Positions 27,310-37,614 of a DNA stretch of 64,000 nt are shown piece by piece. The stretch comes from Chondrus crispus (lineage: Eukaryota > Rhodophyta > Florideophyceae > Gigartinales > Gigartinaceae). The translations under genes were made by a program, and so were the position numbers. Below the pieces are notes generated by a model that saw only the letters and a list, made by a program, of their open reading frames with translations, was not told where the DNA came from and ran no database searches. Positions within the stretch are counted from its first letter, which is position 1, and every line of letters starts with the position of its first letter. The stretch covers positions 1 through 64,000 of the forward strand of contig NW_005179209.1 in NCBI RefSeq assembly GCF_000350225.1, in the 5' to 3' direction.

Positions 27310-30300
27310 GGGTTAGCGAAGCTCCGCGCTGACCCCAATCCGATTCTAGATGAAGGAGCCCCGACCTCATGGGGTGGCATTGACGATGCTACCTACCTCT
27401 GCGATACTCTTGGAAAAAGACTCAATCTCGATCCCCCACTTAGCAATCAGTCCCTTGGCTGGGGCAACGAGTGCATCAACGCCAAGCCAATCGTAGCTTC
27501 TTGGATACTTACTGTGATGGACACACGTAACAATCCGACGTCCTTCACATTTCATCTGGTAGAAGGCAGCTCCCCGCTACTTATCGGTCTGGATGTGAAG
27601 GAATTTACCAATACTCTCAATCTTCTTAACGAGAAGTGCATCATAATCAAGCGTCCTTCCGATGTAAGCCAGCGTTGTTTCAACACCTACATATCCCCAG
27701 AGGTGAGACGTGGCAATGCGGATAGACGGCTCCGCATAGCTGTCGCTATGCAGGCAAACGCCAACGTGAAGTCGCTCATGTCAAACCTGCAGCTAAATTC
27801 CCAACGCTCCCCACTGCTGTTCTCCAAGCAGATTCATCGCTTCACACACGCACGACCACTTGAGGTCAAAGCGATATGCGCAAAAGCAGGTATATTAACT
27901 GAGACGCTTGATAAGGCGATTGACAAGGTTGACAAAGCCTGCGAGGTCTGCGTCCGAAATGGCCGCACACTCCCATCTAAGAAGATATCACTCACACACG
28001 TTAATGAGGCATTCAACCAAGAGATCCAAGTAGACTTTACATACTGTGAAGTGCGCAAGAAAAGACGCATTCTTTTCGTCATCACCGATACGGGCACGGG
28101 CTACACCGAAACAGCGATAGTCCAAAACAAAGACATGGACACAATTGTGAAGCAACTCGAAGTCGTTTGGATATGCGTACACGGTGCACCTCGAAACTTC
28201 TCTGCTGACGATGAGTACAATCGCAGGAAACTCATTAACTTCTTGCGTGTGCATGACATTAATTTCAAACCACGGCCAGCACGCCGCCATAACAAAATCG
28301 GAATAGTTGAGCGCAAGAACGGGACCTTGAAGGACATCATTCGTAAATTAGACACCGATATCACCACGGCACAGCACGACACAATTGTTGCTCGAGCAAC
28401 GTTCCTGTCTAACATGTTCTCAGGTTCACGACTAATGAGCTCGTTTGAGCTAGCACGGGGATACAGCCCTTCATTACTCGGGCTCCCAAGAACAGATGTC
28501 ACACAAGAGCTTCTAGAGGCGCACACGGCACAGGTCGCCACCAGAGCACTACAGAGACTTCTCCATTCTCGTGCACCAGATTCGCCAACACCCGAGATGT
28601 TCACCCTTAACGACGACGTATGGGTATTCTACAAAACGACAAAACAGAACGAGAAAGTGGAGTGGGTCAAGGCCAAGGTCGTCAAAGCGGAACCGCACCA
28701 CCTCATTGCCCGTAGATCCCAACGCGGTCCGCCTATGCGTGTTGCATACGAAGACGTGCGTATCGCGCCTCAAGGACAACTAGCCCAGGAGCTCATGTCA
28801 TGCTCCGTCGAACATGAACTCGGATATGACGGTCCGACGGATGGGGGGGTGAGTAACATACCGGAGGCAGGCGTTCATCCGTCTACCCCAAGCCTGATGG
28901 GATCTGCATCCGGAAATAAGCCCAAGGGGGCAAAAGATGACATTGGCCGATATGCGGAAACCGTTCACGACGAAGCCCCAGACGGCCCCAAAGTCTTACA
29001 GTCAGACAAGGCACGCGTCCTTGACCAGATCCATGACGTCGTAGGATCCCAGCAAGTGAGCAGTAGCAAGCTTGCCTTCGCGCCCCCGTGGATCATACAT
29101 CAGGCTTTCGACAAGGAGCACGAAGAAAATTGGTCAGATGCGTACGAGCTCCTGCTAGAAAACAACGTCTCACGCCGTGCTAATATTATCACCTCACATG
29201 TCGTGTACAAAATTAAGACTGATGAACACGGAGACCGTACACTCAAAGCGCGTATCGTGCCGCATGGAAACAGAGATATAGAGAAGAACGACATTCGCAA
29301 AGATTCTGCAACTGCCCAATTGTGCGTAATAAGGTTACTCCTCTCAATCGCTACGTTTCTGGGGTTTCGACTTGGCTTTGCGGACATAAAAGGTGCCTAT
29401 CTGCAGAGCGGTCCAATCCAACGGGACATATACGTACGACCACCGAGGGAATGGCAGGGATCTCGAGGGACACTGTGGAGACTGACCAAGCTCCCGTACG
29501 GCATTGTCGAGGCGGGAAGACAGTGGCAAAAAACGATAGAGCTATGGATGCTGACGGAAGGCGGGCTTGAGACGGTGTTTGGCCTCAGCCAGCTCTTCGT
29601 GCAACGTGACACACTCGGAAAGATCATGCTGATGGTGGCAAAAGTCACAGATGACTTTCTCATAGGAGGACTACCTCCGGACATTACACGTTTCATTCGC
29701 AAAATGAAGGACAAGTTCCAGGTTGGTAAAACAGTGATCGACCAGAGTTTCTTCTTCGATGGATGCGAAGTAAATCAAGATGACACAGGTAATATCACAA
29801 TGACTATGAACCGGTATGTAAACAGGCTAAAAGCTATACCACTGTCAAAGCAAAGGCGCAGACAAATCCACGAACCAGTGTCTGAAATGGAGAAGAAACA
29901 ATACCGTAGTCTCGCTGGAACTCTCCTGTACTTAGGAAACGGAGTTTTGCCACAGGCCTCGTATGTGACTTCAGTACTGCAACAGCAGATATCAGCCCTC
30001 AAAATACGCCACCTTGTTGATGCAAATGACATGGTTGCTGAGATTCTACAACTCGAACCTTCCCTCAAGTTCTTGAAACCCGAAAACGTTAAAAATGTCA
30101 TCATAAGCAGCTTCTCTGATGCGTCTCACCCTAGAGACAAAGATTACGGACAGAGCGGAATACTCTGCGGCATAAGAATTGAACAGTTAAAAAAGGACAA
30201 CCATGACATATTCCACATGGTGGATTGGTCAAGTCACAGACAAAAGAGGGTTAGCTACTCATCCTATGGCGCCGAGATTCTGGCTTGTGCAAGTGCCGAT

Positions 30301-30642
30301 GATCGCGGGTTCTACCTCAAGGAGGCACTCAACTCCATATTCCCAAAACGTCCTACACGTCACGAGCTCTCCATAGATTCTAAAGCTCTGAAAGACACGG
30401 TCACAACTCTGCACGAAAGTACCGAATACCGCTTGAGGCAAACAGTTCAACGCATAAGAAACAGCTTCGAGTCCGGCGAGCTCGACGTACTCCGCTGGAT
30501 ACCAGGAACAGAGAACGTCTCTGATGCGCTAACAAAAAGAAACCTCAAGCTTTACAAAAAGCTCAACGATATGTGCGCCACTGGCAGGCTAACCCCCGAT
30601 CTCTCCTTGGGATATGCTGTGGACAGCGCTACCTGGAAGTAA
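27310..30642 (+). CDS. Copia-2 Pol (protease, integrase, RT, RNase H)
   Basis: The frame is open from before the gag stop to 30642, with the first ATG only at 27526 or so, so a -1 frameshift from gag is likely. The protease motif near 27345 is ILDEGAPTSWGG, with Glu where DSG or DTG is usual. Integrase has H-x3-H and CEVC, then DFTYCE, SADDEYN and IGIVERKN. RT has GFADIKGAYLQS and KVTDDFLIGG, where the usual box is YVDD. RNase H has SFSDASHP and SSYGAEILA. The chain is uninterrupted, so the element may be active. The lineage resembles copia-like elements of algae, by inference only. Confidence 0.9.
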   Translation, partial: GLAKLRADPNPILDEGAPTSWGGIDDATYLCDTLGKRLNLDPPLSNQSLGWGNECINAKPIVASWILTVMDTRNNPTSFTFHLVEGSSPLLIGLDVKEFTNTLNLLNEKCIIIKRPSDVSQRCFNTYISPEVRRGNADRRLRIAVAMQANANVKSLMSNLQLNSQRSPLLFSKQIHRFTHARPLEVKAICAKAGILTETLDKAIDKVDKACEVCVRNGRTLPSKKISLTHVNEAFNQEIQVDFTYCEVRKKRRILFVITDTGTGYTETAIVQNKDMDTIVKQLEVVWICVHGAPRNFSADDEYNRRKLINFLRVHDINFKPRPARRHNKIGIVERKNGTLKDIIRKLDTDITTAQHDTIVARATFLSNMFSGSRLMSSFELARGYSPSLLGLPRTDVTQELLEAHTAQVATRALQRLLHSRAPDSPTPEMFTLNDDVWVFYKTTKQNEKVEWVKAKVVKAEPHHLIARRSQRGPPMRVAYEDVRIAPQGQLAQELMSCSVEHELGYDGPTDGGVSNIPEAGVHPSTPSLMGSASGNKPKGAKDDIGRYAETVHDEAPDGPKVLQSDKARVLDQIHDVVGSQQVSSSKLAFAPPWIIHQAFDKEHEENWSDAYELLLENNVSRRANIITSHVVYKIKTDEHGDRTLKARIVPHGNRDIEKNDIRKDSATAQLCVIRLLLSIATFLGFRLGFADIKGAYLQSGPIQRDIYVRPPREWQGSRGTLWRLTKLPYGIVEAGRQWQKTIELWMLTEGGLETVFGLSQLFVQRDTLGKIMLMVAKVTDDFLIGGLPPDITRFIRKMKDKFQVGKTVIDQSFFFDGCEVNQDDTGNITMTMNRYVNRLKAIPLSKQRRRQIHEPVSEMEKKQYRSLAGTLLYLGNGVLPQASYVTSVLQQQISALKIRHLVDANDMVAEILQLEPSLKFLKPENVKNVIISSFSDASHPRDKDYGQSGILCGIRIEQLKKDNHDIFHMVDWSSHRQKRVSYSSYGAEILACASADDRGFYLKEALNSIFPKRPTRHELSIDSKALKDTVTTLHESTEYRLRQTVQRIRNSFESGELDVLRWIPGTENVSDALTKRNLKLYKKLNDMCATGRLTPDLSLGYAVDSATWK

Positions 30643-30788
30643 AAGGGACTTGCACGAATTGAACGAGTACCTGAGAACCAAGCCGGAGTTTCGAAATTGT
30701 TCAATGCAAATGGGGGGTGCGAAGATCGAGGTTGGCAGGGTGAGTCGACAGCGATCGAAAACAGCAGATCGCAGTCGACTGGGGGGGG

Positions 30789-31243
30789 TGTGTCAATTTG
30801 TGCAACGTGTACAGGTTTGCAGCATACAGAGCATGGCAGGATTGAATGGGATAGTTGTAGTTGGATGCATGAGGTACGAATTGATTAATCGAGGCAAGGG
30901 GCGCAAAGGACCAAAGGGTGCAAAGCAATCCCCATGCATGGGGTTTTAATTCACGTCTACGAGCTGTAGCGAAAAGCCGACAATTGCATTGTCGACCATT
31001 GTAAGCGAGAATGGTAATTGAATGCAGGAGCGACATGCTGTTCTCCTAGATAGTGAGGTATATGGAGCGATAGAGACACCGGAAGCACCGGAGGGAAGGA
31101 AGCAGGGGAGAGAGCAGAGGTGAAGAGCAAATACAGTGCAGAGAGTAGCATACTCGGGCTTTTGTGCCTTCCGTACTCGCCACCAAGGACAGAACTGCTC
31201 CTACACTGCGCGCGACACCAGCATGCCTGAGCTGGTTCCCACA
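30789..31243 (+). repeat. Copia-2 3' LTR, full length (455 bp)
   Basis: Begins TGTGTCAATTTGTG right after a G-run of 9 (polypurine tract) and ends GGTTCCCACA. It is followed by AGTGT (31244-31248). Confidence 0.88.
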
Positions 31244-31249
31244 AGTGTA

Positions 31250-32178
31250 CAGTGAACCCTCCCGATAAGGATCATTCTCCATATGGATATCCTCCGTAAA
31301 CGGATAAAAAGTCGAGCGACGGACTCCGTAGCTTACAAATGTTTACCAAAAAACAATGTCTGTGGAATATTCCTCAATTGGATATCGGGTTCAATGTGAA
31401 ATAAGCATATCATACAGACCCCTCCTACTTAAAACGTATTTTATGGTTACTTTTGAGCGGCCAAGGCACAAATTACCCCATAACCGTTCATTCTTGATCA
31501 ATCCGTTCACAATCTGCTCAATAAATTCCAATCTCCGTCTGAGGCTTCGCAATTATCATCATTCTCGACAAAAACATCTTTCTAGCATATACTCCTGTTG
31601 GTCCTCCCCCAATAAATCTCCTCTGATCGCAAACATTGCGTGTTGTCAGCACCGTAGCCATCTGCCCCCGTCAAGCGACAATCGTCGATGAAGCGCTCTG
31701 AGCTTTAACCTCGCCCAAAAGCAACAAATATGTGCAGAGTTCCAACGGCGCAAAAAGAGCAAGGAGCAGACGTCACAAAGCGCCCTTGCGAGGTGGGCCT
31801 CAGTACAGTTTTCCCTTTCTAAACCTCCTGCTCAAGCTGTCATGTCCCGCATCATCAACGGAAAGTATGGTTTTCGTCCCGATATCTCTACAAAAAAGTT
31901 CAAGCGCTCCGCGTCAGTTACCAGCCCATATCTCGAACGCGCAGTCGCAACTTGGGTCTCTGCCCAATTTGCAAGTAGGGTAAACATCACAGGTCATCCT
32001 ATAACTACGCAAGCAGAGCGCATTCAATACATTTAGAGATACATTTTTTAAGTAAAGCACAGACATTCTGAGAGATGCACCGTGACACCGTTATGATACG
32101 GTCTCCGGATGTGAATATCCTCCGCAAATGGATACGGATTACGTCCACCGAGCGTATCCATATCGAGAGGGTTCACTG
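31250..32178. mobile_element. Non-autonomous pogo-like (Tc1/mariner) transposon
   Basis: 929 bp with inverted ends CAGTGAACCCTCCCGATA and, at the right, its near complement, flanked by TA (31248-31249 and 32179-32180). U1 has the empty TA at 15474-15475. A remnant of the transposase DNA-binding region lies inside (see next entry); no DDE catalytic part is left. Confidence 0.82.
31729..32036 (+). pseudogene. Pogo-type transposase N-terminal DNA-binding remnant
   Basis: The frame reads RRKKSKEQTS, then AQAVMSRIINGKYGFRP and SPYLERAVATWVSAQFASRV. This resembles the paired CENP-B/Tc5-type helix-turn-helix domains of pogo transposases. It stops after AERIQYI, and the catalytic domain is absent. 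The true start is not clear. Confidence 0.6.
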
Positions 32179-32180
32179 TA

Positions 32181-32530
32181 ACCGTTACCCGCGTGCAGAA
32201 TCCTGAACTACAACGGCAGCTGTGCATAGAGGTATGCTCTGCCATGTATCATATGTATCATCTCTACCTTCGGAGGTAGTAGAACGGGCCTCCAGTGTAA
32301 ATTGATATAATAAGGGTGGTGGTGGGCAAGAACGTGCTCTGTTAAGACCGGCCCTTTACGAACTGATCCCTCTACTGTACTACATTGTACAAGGGTACAG
32401 TGGGATACACGCAATAGTGCCACCCCTTGCTACATGCCCGAGGGTGGCACTATTCAGTACTGGCACTACTAGCGGAGAGTGAAACGGAGGAAATATACAC
32501 CCCTCTAATGCTTACCTAGATACGTTTTAG
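32181..32530. other. U2 sequence right of pogo-like element
   Basis: Matches 15476-15768. It includes the 13-bp-arm hairpin at 32413-32454 and an additional roughly 52 bp relative to U1. No gene. Confidence 0.6.
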
Positions 32531-32776
32531 TCATAGATAATCGCCTAACACCGCTTGTCTCTCTTGTGATCTGCTTCCCTGAGCCCGTGCATTAAGAAAT
32601 GCTTTCCTCGCGCGTCGTAACATAGAACTTGCTTCCTGTAAATTGCACTCATACGCCAATTTCTGTAGCCCCCGAAACAATTCCGTGAGCCTAACAGCAG
32701 TTGGCATCGGGCGACATTGTCGCGTGTCGGAACCACCATTATTGCAATCATTGTTTTCTAAGCCCGACTGAGCCAA
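32531..32776 (-). CDS. Small hypothetical ORF, U2 copy
   Basis: 81 residues, starting MAQSGLENNDCNNGG and ending QAVLGDYL. One amino-acid difference from the U1 frame over the shared part. Unrecognised; it lies in a repeated segment, so conservation may simply reflect recent duplication. Confidence 0.25.
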   Translation of the reverse strand: MAQSGLENNDCNNGGSDTRQCRPMPTAVRLTELFRGLQKLAYECNLQEASSMLRRARKAFLNARAQGSRSQERQAVLGDYL

Positions 32777-33302
32777 GACAGATTTTGCAGACCATCCATC
32801 GCGTCGTTGACTATTCCTACAATTACATCCGACTTCTTCTCCACCTCCTGCTCACCTTGAGATGTCTACAGTTGGTACTTTTTCTTCACAATAAGTCGCC
32901 AACGGATCATTCAGTGCAACAATAATTGATAGTTTCTGTAGAATAGATACCGGTACGTGTGAGATTCGCAATTTCGACTTTCTGTTGAAGGGATAGACGT
33001 GTTCGCTTTTGCTTGGGGCGCGCGGATTGGGCTGGAGTTGTGTCATTAGGGTTGGAATGACCCTTTGTCCCTTGAGGCTAAGGGTTGGGGGTGCTGAGTA
33101 AAAACGTTGGGGGGGAACTTCCCCACTTGAAGTGGATGGGATCTGAAGGCCATGAACGCATGAGTTTCGGGAACGACGTCCGAAACTAGAGTTGTACGCC
33201 GCCGAGGCGTGCCGCGGTTTAGCAGGGGTGCATCTTACACGTGGACACGGGGATATGTTATGAGAAGACGTGACAAGAGCAGAGGTATGCTTCTGTCTAC
33301 AG

Positions 33303-33660
33303 GCGACCCTCTCAATTAGTGCACCCTCGTGCCATGCGCATTCTTTGTGCACTATCTTGAATGTGCTTTATCTAAGGGGCTCGCTAAAAAGTAGTTTACG
33401 TGGCAACGAAATGTTCCGTTACCAGCGTCTGCCGTCGCTGACGCTTCGTGTGTTCATTAGAGCTCGAATTCAGTAGCTTTGTAAATGTGAAAACACTAAG
33501 CAGTGTGCAGAGAACGGCGTTTGTAGGTGAAAGACTTTATTTTTTGCAATTGACGCAATCGTTGCGCAAACAGGAGCAAATTGCGCAAAAGAGCAAGCAT
33601 AAAGAAAGAACAACGAGTTTGAGCACTGACACAGTAAGCAGTGGCGTACTTCGAAGCATA
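33303..33660. other. Spacer between U2 and Harbinger-B gene
   Basis: U2 homology stops at 33302. The following DNA contains tctcaattagtgcaccctcg, faintly like the reverse complement of 40-90. It is probably the 3' flank of the Harbinger-B element, but I could not find its terminal inverted repeat. Confidence 0.4.
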
Positions 33661-34959
33661 CTAAGTGTTAAGTATGTCCAGCATCGCCCCCGCGCCCATC
33701 TCTTCACCTCTTCCATCCGCACCCAGCGCCGAGGACATGCGTGCAGCACGTTTCGCGCGGTAGAGCTTCTGCGAAGCTTTACTCATTTCAGCTTTTTTGA
33801 CGCCGATCTCAGTCAGTCGCCGTTTGTACTGCTTGGCGTGTAGACCGTCGACATCCCTCAATGGGTGCCATTTGGCATGCAAATTTGTCAACGCAACGCA
33901 CAATTTGAAAACGTGGTCGTAATGCTTCTCATCCCACCTCTATCTATTGGCCATTACAGCCCATAGCGTACAGAGCCGCCCGAAGTAGTTCTCTACAATA
34001 ATGCGGTCAGAACTAATGTTTCGGTTTGTCCGCTGCTCTTCCGAACTAAGCATTCTTCCCTTTGGCCTTTTCTTCGGACTTATTGCCCTAATGACATCTG
34101 CTGCGCCCTGATAACCTTTGTCCATCAAAACAGCCCAAAGCCCCTCATATTCCTCCGCCAACGGACCAACATCTGGAAAGTTTTCCATTTCCTCTCGGGT
34201 TTTTGCCAGTGCTGAACCATGCCACTGGACGTTGTCCCTGAAGATTGTTAAGTCTGAAACAGAGCCTGGCTGATGTGGCGTTGCTCCAATTGCGATGCCG
34301 TTTGGCAATACCGATACCTCGGACTTGTACCCATACATTTTGTGCTTGTTACTGAAGTAGGTTTTGCTCTCTTCGTGATTTCCGGATGGCCTGTTGCATG
34401 CCTGGAAGGTGACATCCGTAGCATACAGTGCAAACTTGTAGTGCTTGAAGGTCTTCTTCTCATACAGAAGACGTTGCATGGTGTAACGCTTCTCATACTT
34501 GATCACCGCCAGATCATACAGTACATCCACAATCCTCTCGACAAACCCTAGAATCATGCGCTCAAATGTTGGGCCTTTGACGCCGAACATCTTTCCATTA
34601 AAGTCCCAATTTCCACTGTGCTTCAGCGTGGAAAGTAACATAAAGAACACGTCTTTCGGTTGATGCTGGCATTTTCGACCCCGACCGCAATTCCAGTCCG
34701 TAGTGATTGCATCCTTGAGAATGTTCCAGATTGCGTTGAACTCTAGAAGAGAAAAGTTTGTCATTTCAAGAACAGCGCCGGCTCCCCCAGACGCAATGAA
34801 GGCGTCCATGACTGGCGAGTCTGAATCTTCGACATCGGAGTCAGTGTCAGTGGCTTGACTGTCTGGGAGAAATACAGCGAGATTTTCCTCACGCTCCGCC
34901 CGTTTCTCGGCGAGTATCTTCAGAACATTTCCAGCCTTCGTGGGGGTGACGTATTCCAT
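33661..34959 (-). pseudogene. PIF/Harbinger-type transposase (Harbinger-B), one in-frame stop
   Basis: A 433-codon frame starts MEYVTPTKAGNV with an acidic leader. The DDE_Tnp_4/plant-transposon-type core shows YATDVTFQ (first Asp), VLMDKGYQG (second Asp) and SDRIIVENYFGRL (Glu). The only break is a TAG at 33940-33942, where the related fragment at the window end has Trp (HKWRWGE versus NR*RWDE). Downstream of the stop the same frame continues YDHVFKLCVALTNL, so one base change inactivates it. A GC-rich minisatellite lies just upstream. Confidence 0.88.
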
Positions 34960-34978
34960 GGTGGTTGACGGCAGTTGA

Positions 34979-35190
34979 GAGCGGATCAGGGCCGGTGAGA
35001 GCGGATCAGGGCGGGTGAGGACGGGTGGGGTGTGGGTGAGGGTGGATGAGGGCGGGTACGTGCGAGTGCGGGCGCGGGTCAGGGCGGTTCAGGGCGGGTG
35101 TAGGCGGGTCTGGGTGTGTAAGGGCGCCGGTTGGGCGTGCGTGGGGGCTGGTGGGATGAGTGAGGGCGGGTGAGGATGTGCGGTGACAAG
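34979..35190. repeat. GC-rich minisatellite upstream of Harbinger-B
   Basis: Irregular tandem copies of words such as gcgggtgagggcggg and gagagcggatcagggc, with strong G bias on the plus strand. A TATATA at 35213-35218 follows. This may be the promoter region of the minus-strand transposase. Confidence 0.6.
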
Positions 35191-35583
35191 AAGTGGCGTC
35201 CTGCTCGCTTTATATAGGCTCGCGGGCGCCTGAACAGTTCGTAGTTAGGGACAGAGTCCGTTTTGTTCCTGACAGTGTAGAGTGTTTGAGTTGCAACTCT
35301 TTTGGCGGCAAGAGCGGCATACGTGGTCTTTGCATGATGACTGTGTCGTTTCTGTAAAGAGTCGATCTTAGGGGGCTATGGTTGTGTATTTACCCAATGA
35401 TAATGTCCATATAAATTGTACATTTGCTTTATGCAAAAACACAGTGTTTACCACAATGATGCCGCTTTCGCATATGTGACGATCTTCTGCGCAACGTCTG
35501 AGTCGATTGCTATGCTACCCTACTGTTGTACCAATCGACGTGTCCTCTAATATACAGAGCGATAACTGCACTAAAGGTCTATT
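35191..35583. other. Spacer, no gene seen
   Basis: AT-richer DNA holding a TATATA box-like word (35213-35218) and the ATT target (35581-35583) of Harbinger-A. Nothing else recognised. Confidence 0.5.
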
Positions 35584-35860
35584 GGGCTGCTCCTGAAATC
35601 ATAAAATGCATATGCACCCTTTTACACAAAAATTGTGCAAAAAGGTGATTGTGTACTGTACTAGCGTCCTGAAAAGTTTTGTGTCGAAGCTCACCGCACT
35701 TTCTACACTATCCCGTTGTGTACCCGTAGGATACTCCATTGGCAGTCCCATGAGCCCGAATCTAACTCCTTAGTGTAGGACGACCGCGAATTCCCAGAAC
35801 CACCCTCGTCAAATCGCAACGTTTCCCCTTTTCGTCCTCATCGCGTACCCTAGCCACAGT

Positions 35861-37039
35861 ATGCCTTCGCTTATGCTGCAAATCATTATTCTGTATCATC
35901 TCATTCTCGATGGACAGCCTCGTACCTTTAGAGCCCGTCTAAATGCGAAAGGTAAACATCGTCGTGATAGACGCATATCTCGAAGAGCGCTTCTCAGTCC
36001 TACTATGGCTCCTTTCGCTTTTTTGTACGGCAGTGGATGCGATCAATCTTTAATCACGCTCACAGCGTTCGACCACCGAGCATTTACAACAATTCTTAAC
36101 GCATTTGCCCCAATGTACTTGAGATACACACCGTACTCGAGCGATGGAAGGCTTCGAATTCTCCCAAATAGGCGCGTCGCGAGAGGAAGACCGCGTTTAC
36201 TTTCCTCTACTCAGTGCCTGGGACTCTTTCTCACATAGCATCGCACACGGGGATCGATGATGACTTTGTGTCTCCTTTTTGAGGTTACGCATTCAGTTGC
36301 TTCGCTGTACAATCGCTTCGCCCGCCGTTTACTTTTTAAAGTTTTGCGAAATGATGATCGTGCCTCCATCAAAATACCGTCAGCTAAGGAGATCAATTTG
36401 TTTAAACAAAGCTTTCGGGAGAAGCATTCATTGCTTCCGGATATTTATTGCTGTGCGGATGGGTTAAAACTATATCTACAACAGGCAGGTGACTGTGTAA
36501 TACAAAATATGTTTTACAATGGTTGGACACATGACCATTATGTCGGGAATGTTTTTGTCTTTGCCCCAAATGGACGGATAATAATGTGTGCTGTAAATGC
36601 TCCGGGCGCGTTTCATGATTCCACAATAGCGGAGTGGGGTGGTATTTACGAAAAACTAGGAAAAGTGTACGAGGAAACGGAGGGCAAGTGTGTGGTCGAT
36701 TCTGCATTTTGCAGAGAGTTTCATCCCTTTGTCATAAAGTCTGCGCAAGATCATCTTGGAGTAGGACAAAACGCTACTGAAATTATGAGGCTTCGGCAGG
36801 CTACCTCGTTGCGACAAGAATCAGAGTGGGGAATGCGCGGGTTTCAAGGGACGTTTCCGAGGCTTTTGGATAGGATGGTTTACGAAGAAACTGGCGAAAG
36901 AAAACTGATCTTGTTGACAATCGTTCTCCGGTACAACTATCGAGCTGCAGTGGTAGGAATCAACCAAATTCTCAATGTTTACATGCCGCACTTAAGCGTT
37001 GATGCTAACTTTTTTCTTCATGGGAACGTTGGAATCTAG
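35861..37039 (+). pseudogene. Harbinger-A DDE transposase, one in-frame stop
   Basis: A 392-codon frame with a single TAG at 36236-36238, after GLFLT; relatives usually have Trp or another residue before RGSMMTLCLLF. The Harbinger core follows: CCADGLKLYLQ (first Asp), KCVVDSAFC (second Asp) and ESEWGMRGFQ (Glu). NGWTHDHYVGNVFVF and GAFHDSTIAEWGG are typical of DDE_Tnp_4. It ends 2 bp before the convergent Myb-like gene. Confidence 0.88.
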
Positions 37040-37041
37040 AG

Positions 37042-37614
37042 TCACGCATCGTCAGGGCGTTGCGGTAGATGTTTTTGAGATACCGTGTGCGTCATCATTA
37101 ACAGAACCGCCTCCATAAAGCGATCCTGGCGTTTGTTTTCATGCTCCCGGCGAAGCACTTCTTCACGACGGTCCTCCTCCCTTCTCTTTCTCTCCTCATC
37201 CCTCTCGTCCGCCCGGCGACGCTCCTCCATTTCTCTTTGTCGGGCATCGCTCTCCCGACGCTGCTGCTCTTGTACCATAGAAAGCTTCATTATCGCGACA
37301 AGTTCATTTGCCTCAGTTGATTGAACTTTGACTCCCCTCCTTTTGTTAACGAGCAAGTGCGGAGAGGGAGCAAACTCAGTAGGGCTCGGCGGCAAAATCT
37401 GGGCACCCGACCCTGGCCTTTGAGCGCCGTCACTTGGAATTTCCGATGTTCGCGGCGACAAACTTGCCGCCCCAACAGGTGTCGTACCATCCTCATCATC
37501 CTCTACGATTCCCGACAGCTCGTCCACGTCCTCGTCACCGACTCCAATATCCGCACGCTCCGTCATTCTATATCAAATACTTTTCGCTTTGCGAACATCA
37601 GCAGGCATGAGCAG
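37042..37614 (-). pseudogene. C-terminal part of Harbinger-A Myb/SANT-like protein
   Basis: This is the second half of the gene whose first half is 47430-47917. The frame enters through the CTGCT target duplication, has one TGA at 37575-37573 (a CGA-to-TGA change would explain it), then continues MTERADIGVGDEDVDEL and ends in a charged coiled coil (EERRRADERDEERKRREEDR). Joined, the two parts total 1,056 bp, a multiple of three. Such proteins help the transposase bind ends or enter the nucleus in PIF/Harbinger elements. Confidence 0.8.

Larger units (their letters stand above)
25655..31243 (+). mobile_element. Copia-2 LTR retrotransposon, nearly intact
   Basis: A Ty1/copia-order element: gag, protease, integrase, RT, RNase H. 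The 5' LTR lacks its first 38 bp (25655-26071); the 3' LTR is whole (30789-31243). The shared 417 bp look identical, so insertion was recent. The polypurine tract is the G-run just before 30789, and the primer-binding site is at 26072-26091. Pol is a single open frame. It sits at the left edge of the pogo-like element. Confidence 0.93.
20554..33302. repeat. Duplicated host segment U2
   Basis: Second copy of the segment described for 5774-16538, in the same direction. Differences include the intact secreted-protein gene with a longer repeat linker, an extra roughly 52 bp near 32298-32350, and the pogo-like/Copia-2 insertion at the TA corresponding to 15474. Confidence 0.85.

Noticed and set aside
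34979-35190. Possible CRISPR-like or regulatory array
   Set aside because: Irregular G-rich minisatellite without constant repeat and spacer lengths; the genome is eukaryotic.
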